64,000 bases of DNA from Phoronis australis. Lineage: Eukaryota; Phoronida; Phoronidae. Below, piece by piece: positions 60,901-64,000 of this stretch. The stretch lies in contig NMRA01000261.1 in the NCBI GenBank assembly GCA_002633005.1, positions 248,001 to 312,000 on the forward strand, written 5' to 3'. The notes below the pieces were generated by a model. The model was given only the letters and a program-made list of their open reading frames with translations. It made no database searches and was not told where the DNA came from. Every line of letters begins with the position of its first letter. Position 1 is the first letter of the stretch. Made by a program: the position numbers and the translations under genes.

Positions 60901-63900
60901 TAAGCATCACTCAGAGTTATGTAATGACTCACAAGTGAGGATATCATGTGGTCTTTCTCATTGTTTGCTTATAATTGCTGTTTTGCTCTATTTTCAGTTT
61001 CTGTTGAGGTGCTGTTTGTGCTCATCATAGCCTTATTAATTCACCCACGTTCCAACCCACCAACATTATCCTATGGAGATGGGGTAAGTAACGGGGGTTT
61101 GTGAAGTCTATTGCTATGACCAGTGAACCAGTGAACAGGAGTGTTCTGTGATGTCATACAAACCAAGTCCTTCATTTTTGTCCGATGCATCTGTCAATCA
61201 AATAATTCCACCATCAAAGTATTAAGGCTAACTTATTTATTCTAATTTCATTGATGAATTTAAGTCGCATGATATTTTGTTAGGAAACATAAATGATCTC
61301 TTTGTATATTATATACTGTCGTCTATTCCTTGTATCTGAATGATGCAGTCAAATTTGATCTGGGATTACCAGCATGAAACAAGGTCCTAATTGCTACAAC
61401 TCCATTGACTGCAATAAGTGTTGATAAAATGAGTAGCATTACGCCCACTGATATTCAACTTTCACTTGCGTCTACCGTTGTCCCAGTGAGTGGCAGTGAT
61501 ACTGGTAACCAACAATAAATTATCCAATCAGTTTTTTTAGTGCCAAAACAAAGTTTAGTTCAAATTCAACTACATGTAACCACGAATGCATTACATTATG
61601 CGTCTATGACTCACATTAATGCTAAGGAGTAGACCATCATCAGCTGTTAGTAGTATTCTTGCAACTTCATGAAATCTTGCTATCTACTTGAATAGCGAGT
61701 TTTGTGCTTGTCTTTTTAGGCAAAATAACATTGATAGTATTCCTTGATCCCATGTGAAATGTTTTCGCTAGTAATATTTTGTAACCTAATATTTGTCAGG
61801 GCTTGGAATTTTCCGCGGAAACGCGGATTTCCGCTTTTTTCAAATGTTCTGTCCGCGCATTTTACTATATTTCCGCGTAAAAAAATCAGATTTGATATAA
61901 AATTTCCGCGGCAAATTCCTTTCTTACCGTGGCGTTGCAGACGACGTTCACCTCGAAAAGCGGAAGTTGCTCTTTATGTTTCGGAGGAACGTAAATTGCC
62001 GGGGCATCTGGGATAGCGTGGTGGGATTTTCAATGGCGTCTCGTGTTATTGTAAACAACAACTAATACGGCTTTGCAGCCAAAGATGTGTGGGTTGGGAG
62101 TCGACGGGACGAGCTAAAAGGACGCAGACGCATGCTACTGATGGTGGTAACGTTTTTTTTTTAGTCTTCCCGATTTTTGTCGGGGAAAGGTTCACATCGA
62201 ATATTTCAAGGCTGAGTAGCGCTCATGATTTGGGCCGTATAAGTTTCCGCGTTTTTTGTCATTGGTCATTCCAAGCCCTGATTTGTTCATCTTGAAATTG
62301 AATTTTAATTGCATTAACTGTATTTGATTATTTTGTGCTCTATTTTGTATGAGTGTGGTTGACACAACTCTCATTTATTTGTAGGCTGTGACAATAAGCT
62401 GTGCCTATGGCATGATTATAGCAAGATCTCGTACGGTGGGTCAGCATGCCATAGTCACAGCGTTGCTTGACCACTCGTACTCCAATGAATCGTATGTGAC
62501 CTTGGCCTGCCTGTCTATAGCCAGGATGGTCGTAGGTATGTCGTTTTTTTCTCTCATATAGTCAGCTAATCACTGATTGGCTAATGGATATTTACAGTAC
62601 TGTCTAACTTTTTTACTGGGTACCCTGACTGTTTAAAAGGTTAACAGCAGAATTATTCTTCTTTCATAACTCTCCTATTCTAGCAAAAAAAATAATATGA
62701 CATATTAATTATGAAATCGAGCGACCTGTGTGAACTCTGTTTCTTGTTGGACGTGACAGAAGTCTGACCAGATTTTGCCTAATGACCCGTTTTTATGCAT
62801 CCCCATATGGTAAATAGTTGTGTATTACAGAGACTGTGCCACCTTCTCAATTTGGATGGGTTTGATGCATTCTACGCCATTTGATGGCCATTTATATGAT
62901 ACTATAAAATACATAGAAGCACACCGTTTGCGGTACAGTCGTGGGCGCATTTCAAAACTCTGCATTTGTCAATGTGATGTGTCATACATAATAATAGTTA
63001 CTAAGTGTTACCTGATGGACGTAAATGAACTTTGTGTTCTAGGTGTACGTACGCATCATCTAGGTTCTGTGTGCACAAACCAAGTTCTATGTTCTAGGTG
63101 TACCAATCATCTTAGTTCTGCGTGCACTCACCAAGTCAGTCATGAAAAAGACCATGATGTTCCTGTGTCAGCTCGCCAACATTGAAGCTCGCAGCAACAC
63201 TGACTACCTAAAGAAGACTGTACCGTTATATAAGCACTACAATAGCAATTTTCGTATTCCACCTATTCAGGTAAGTATTGCTTGTCTGTGCTACATCGGC
63301 TAGTCAGCTGTGCTCTGTAAACTGTGACTGTGGCATCTGTCTATATTTTTTTTTATTACATACTTAGCTAAATTTGACCAGGGTTGGCTAAGCTTAAAAC
63401 TGCATGTCGCCCTGTTTAGCTGGCTGTAAAATTAAAAATTGAATTAAGCCTTTGACTCTCATAAAATTGGGCTCATAATATTCCTTATGGTGATCGGGTT
63501 CTGTTTCTGTCCCCTTTTCAAGTCTCGGCCTATGCGACATGCCATTTGTGAATTATCAGATTGAGGGTTGTACAACCCCAATAAACACTGATAGCGATTT
63601 GTTCATTTGTTCATACTTTTGATGGTCTTGTTGGTAAATGGAAATGGAATTGTACCACGGTGGGGAATATTGCTAGAGTGAGAGTATAAGGCTAGCTACT
63701 GTGGAGGCAAAATGTTGGCTTAATAAAACGTCTACTTATTTTACATTTTTCCTTTAACTTATATTTCCTGGCTCCCTTACTAATCATTGGTTGGTTACTA
63801 CGGTACTGATATGTAAGGTAAATCAGGCTTTTCAGAATTTTGAATAAACTTGCCAGACCGTCCCCCTTTCGACATTGAACCGACTGGTAAAACATAATGC

Positions 63901-63969
63901 GGGGTTTCCATAATAAACATAATCTTTGTTTTGTTTGATTTTCTTTGGCAGTACACTCAAGTTTTCTAA
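45946..63969 (+). CDS. SGPP1-like: PAP2-family sphingosine-1-phosphate / long-chain-base-phosphate phosphatase, eleven exons
   Basis: Exons 45946-46051, 50866-50951, 52997-53091, 53603-53678, 55956-56020, 56343-56467, 60375-60524, 60998-61083, 62385-62535, 63098-63270 and a tentative last exon 63952-63969. All phases match, giving about 376 residues. The three catalytic motifs are exact: C1 KX6RP (K121-R128-P129), C2 PSLH (146-149), C3 SRX5HX3D (S192-R193, H199, D203). Hydrophobic segments at about 88-118, 159-184, 237-250 and 305-325 imply a multi-pass ER membrane enzyme that removes phosphate from sphingoid-base phosphates. The C-terminal IARMVVGVPIILVLRALTKS and VMKK match SGPP proteins. 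The segment before C1 (VGTPVLLAVQKYR) also recalls the plant LPP-delta / yeast LCB3 branch. The first nine splice joins are strong. The last exon (YTQVF, then TAA and AATAAA at 63971) is short and could be wrong. Confidence 0.9.
46052..50865. other. Intron 1 of the phosphatase gene
   Basis: 4.8 kb with no gene seen. It holds one right terminus of the GGCGGAT MITE family near 49470-49505 (long G and C runs then TAAATCCGCC). A short frame MALFTMWAAHKL at about 49049 is followed by a donor-like GTAAGG but is out of phase with exon 2. Confidence 0.5.
51646..52472. mobile_element. ~827-bp inverted-terminus element in phosphatase intron 2
   Basis: The left end CAGGGCTGTTCCAGCAAAAT, then CTGTATGGGAGGGGGGG, pairs with the right end CCCCCCCCTCCCACACGGAT, then TTTACTGGAACAGCCCTC. 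The inverted termini are about 38 bases with few mismatches. GACAAAA occurs close to both borders (about 51633 and 52474) and may be part of a target duplication, though the left copy is offset by five bases. No transposase is visible. The CAGGG start suggests a hAT-type non-autonomous element unrelated in sequence to the one at 39580. Confidence 0.7.
53815..55745 (+). mobile_element. Interspersed higher-order repeat, copy A, in phosphatase intron 4
   Basis: Starts around TATGTGGGCGTATTATACC(G)TCATCTCTGT and ends AAGCACATCGTTTGCAGTGC, then CATTTCAACGCTCCGCGTCG. Inside are several ~430-bp units (starting near 54069, 54455, 54982, 55412). Each is made of about three diverged ~140-bp subunits that share phrases such as CCCCCTAGTGGCAATTTTAG, GAAATTTGGCAAA and TCTATCAACCAAACC. 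Same orientation and same end sequences as copy B. No coding capacity recognised. Confidence 0.75.
57525..57878. repeat. 38-bp minisatellite in phosphatase intron 6
   Basis: About nine tandem copies of GTCAGTTGGTAGTGCCTGGT followed by CTCAACCAATAATGAACT, with A/T and G/A variants (TAATGAACT or TAATTAACT). Confidence 0.96.
58552..60240 (+). mobile_element. Interspersed higher-order repeat, copy B, in phosphatase intron 6
   Basis: Same head (TATGTGGACGCATTATGCCA then TCATCTCTGT), same ~430-bp units (GCGCCCATGGCTGTATC near 59024, 59460 and, diverged, 59879) and same tail (AAGCATACCGTTTGCGGTGC ... CTCTGCGTTGCTCTTCTTTA) as copy A. Both full copies point the same way as the host gene. Confidence 0.78.
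60490..60710 (+). repeat. 71-bp triplication of the phosphatase exon 7 end and donor
   Basis: TTGTACCACTA(T/C)ATAGGCT followed by AATGGTGAGTACT occurs three times. The GT dinucleotides lie at 60525 (real donor), 60596 and 60667, exactly 71 bases apart. Each unit holds about 35 exonic bases, the donor and about 36 intronic bases. Use of the second or third donor would meet an in-frame TGA soon after the first. Confidence 0.95.
61797..62280. mobile_element. MITE copy 2 (CAGGGCTTGGAAT family) in phosphatase intron 8
   Basis: A 484-bp sister of the element at 39580-40088, in the same orientation, with identical 13-bp inverted termini. Perfect 6-bp flanking repeats ATTTGT lie at 61791-61796 and 62281-62286. 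The two copies are nearly identical over most of their length apart from small indels, so the family moved fairly recently. Confidence 0.87.
62826..62968 (+). mobile_element. Tail fragment of the higher-order interspersed repeat, copy C
   Basis: Shares the phrases TTTGATGGCCATTTATATGA, GAAGCACACCGTTTGCGGTA and GCGCATTTCAAAACTCTGCA with the last ~140 bases of copies A and B. Lies in intron 9, same orientation. A 5'-truncated copy. Confidence 0.7.
63034..63145 (+). repeat. 55-bp duplication of the phosphatase exon 10 acceptor
   Basis: GTGTTCTAG|GTGTACG...CATCATCTAGGTTCTGTG TGC at 63035 is followed by ATGTTCTAG|GTGTACCAATCATCTTAGTTCTGCGTGC at 63090. The two AG sites end at 63042 and 63097, 55 bases apart. 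The downstream one is real because it joins in frame to VPIILVLRAL. The upstream copy has diverged and reads a different frame. Confidence 0.88.
63271..63951. other. Intron 10 of the phosphatase gene
   Basis: Follows the strong donor CAG|GTAAGT at 63271 and ends in TTTTCTTTGGCAG. No other gene seen; the minus-strand frame at 63692-63895 has no resemblance to known proteins. Confidence 0.5.
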
Positions 63970-64000
63970 AAATAAAATGTCTGCCATGTTGCTAGTGAGC

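Overview
The window is nuclear DNA of an animal, most likely a marine invertebrate bilaterian. It has spliced protein genes with GT-AG introns, AT-rich intergenic DNA full of short transposons and satellites, and metazoan gene families. I cannot name the species. One ambiguous base at 40349 sits in a minisatellite and shows this is assembled sequence.

Four protein genes are supported. (1) 3226-6381, minus: one very large exon of an N-myristoylation-type, proline-rich, low-complexity protein with three K/R-A-P-A-P-P motifs, as in the KRAP repeats of cordon-bleu actin regulators. It ends at a perfect splice donor, so its C-terminus is unresolved. (2) 18059-22183, minus: a 1374-residue SLX4 (BTBD12/FANCP) DNA-repair scaffold read from a single exon, with three zinc fingers, a BTB domain, a SAP-like helix pair and the C-terminal SLX1-binding domain. 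(3) 33313-38952, plus: a SIAH-type RING E3 ubiquitin ligase, rebuilt from six coding exons to 275 residues with every splice phase matching. (4) 45946-63969, plus: a PAP2-superfamily phosphatase of the sphingosine-1-phosphate / long-chain-base-phosphate phosphatase group, rebuilt from eleven coding exons to about 376 residues, with all three catalytic motifs intact.

Layout: 1-3.2 kb repeat fragments and a 30-bp minisatellite; 3.2-6.4 kb KRAP-like gene; 6.4-18 kb no recognised gene, one small MITE and a foldback-like inverted repeat at 14.4-17.2 kb; 18-22.2 kb SLX4; 22.2-33.3 kb repeats (hairpin, tRNA-derived SINEs, a long inverted-terminus element, a LINE 3' fragment); 33.3-39 kb SIAH; 39-45.9 kb a MITE, minisatellites and the upstream region of the phosphatase gene; 45.9-64 kb the phosphatase gene, with repeat-laden introns.

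The most interesting signal is that tandem repeats grow out of splice junctions. SIAH exon 4 ends in a donor repeated nine times at a 32-bp period, and each unit carries a copy of conserved SIAH coding sequence. The SIAH exon 1 donor opens into a minisatellite. The phosphatase exon 7 donor is triplicated at exactly 71 bp, and its exon 10 acceptor is duplicated at 55 bp. These junction-spanning duplications create strings of decoy splice sites. The four genes have no obvious common pathway (actin or cortex protein, DNA repair, ubiquitination, sphingolipid metabolism), which is normal for animal gene neighbourhoods.
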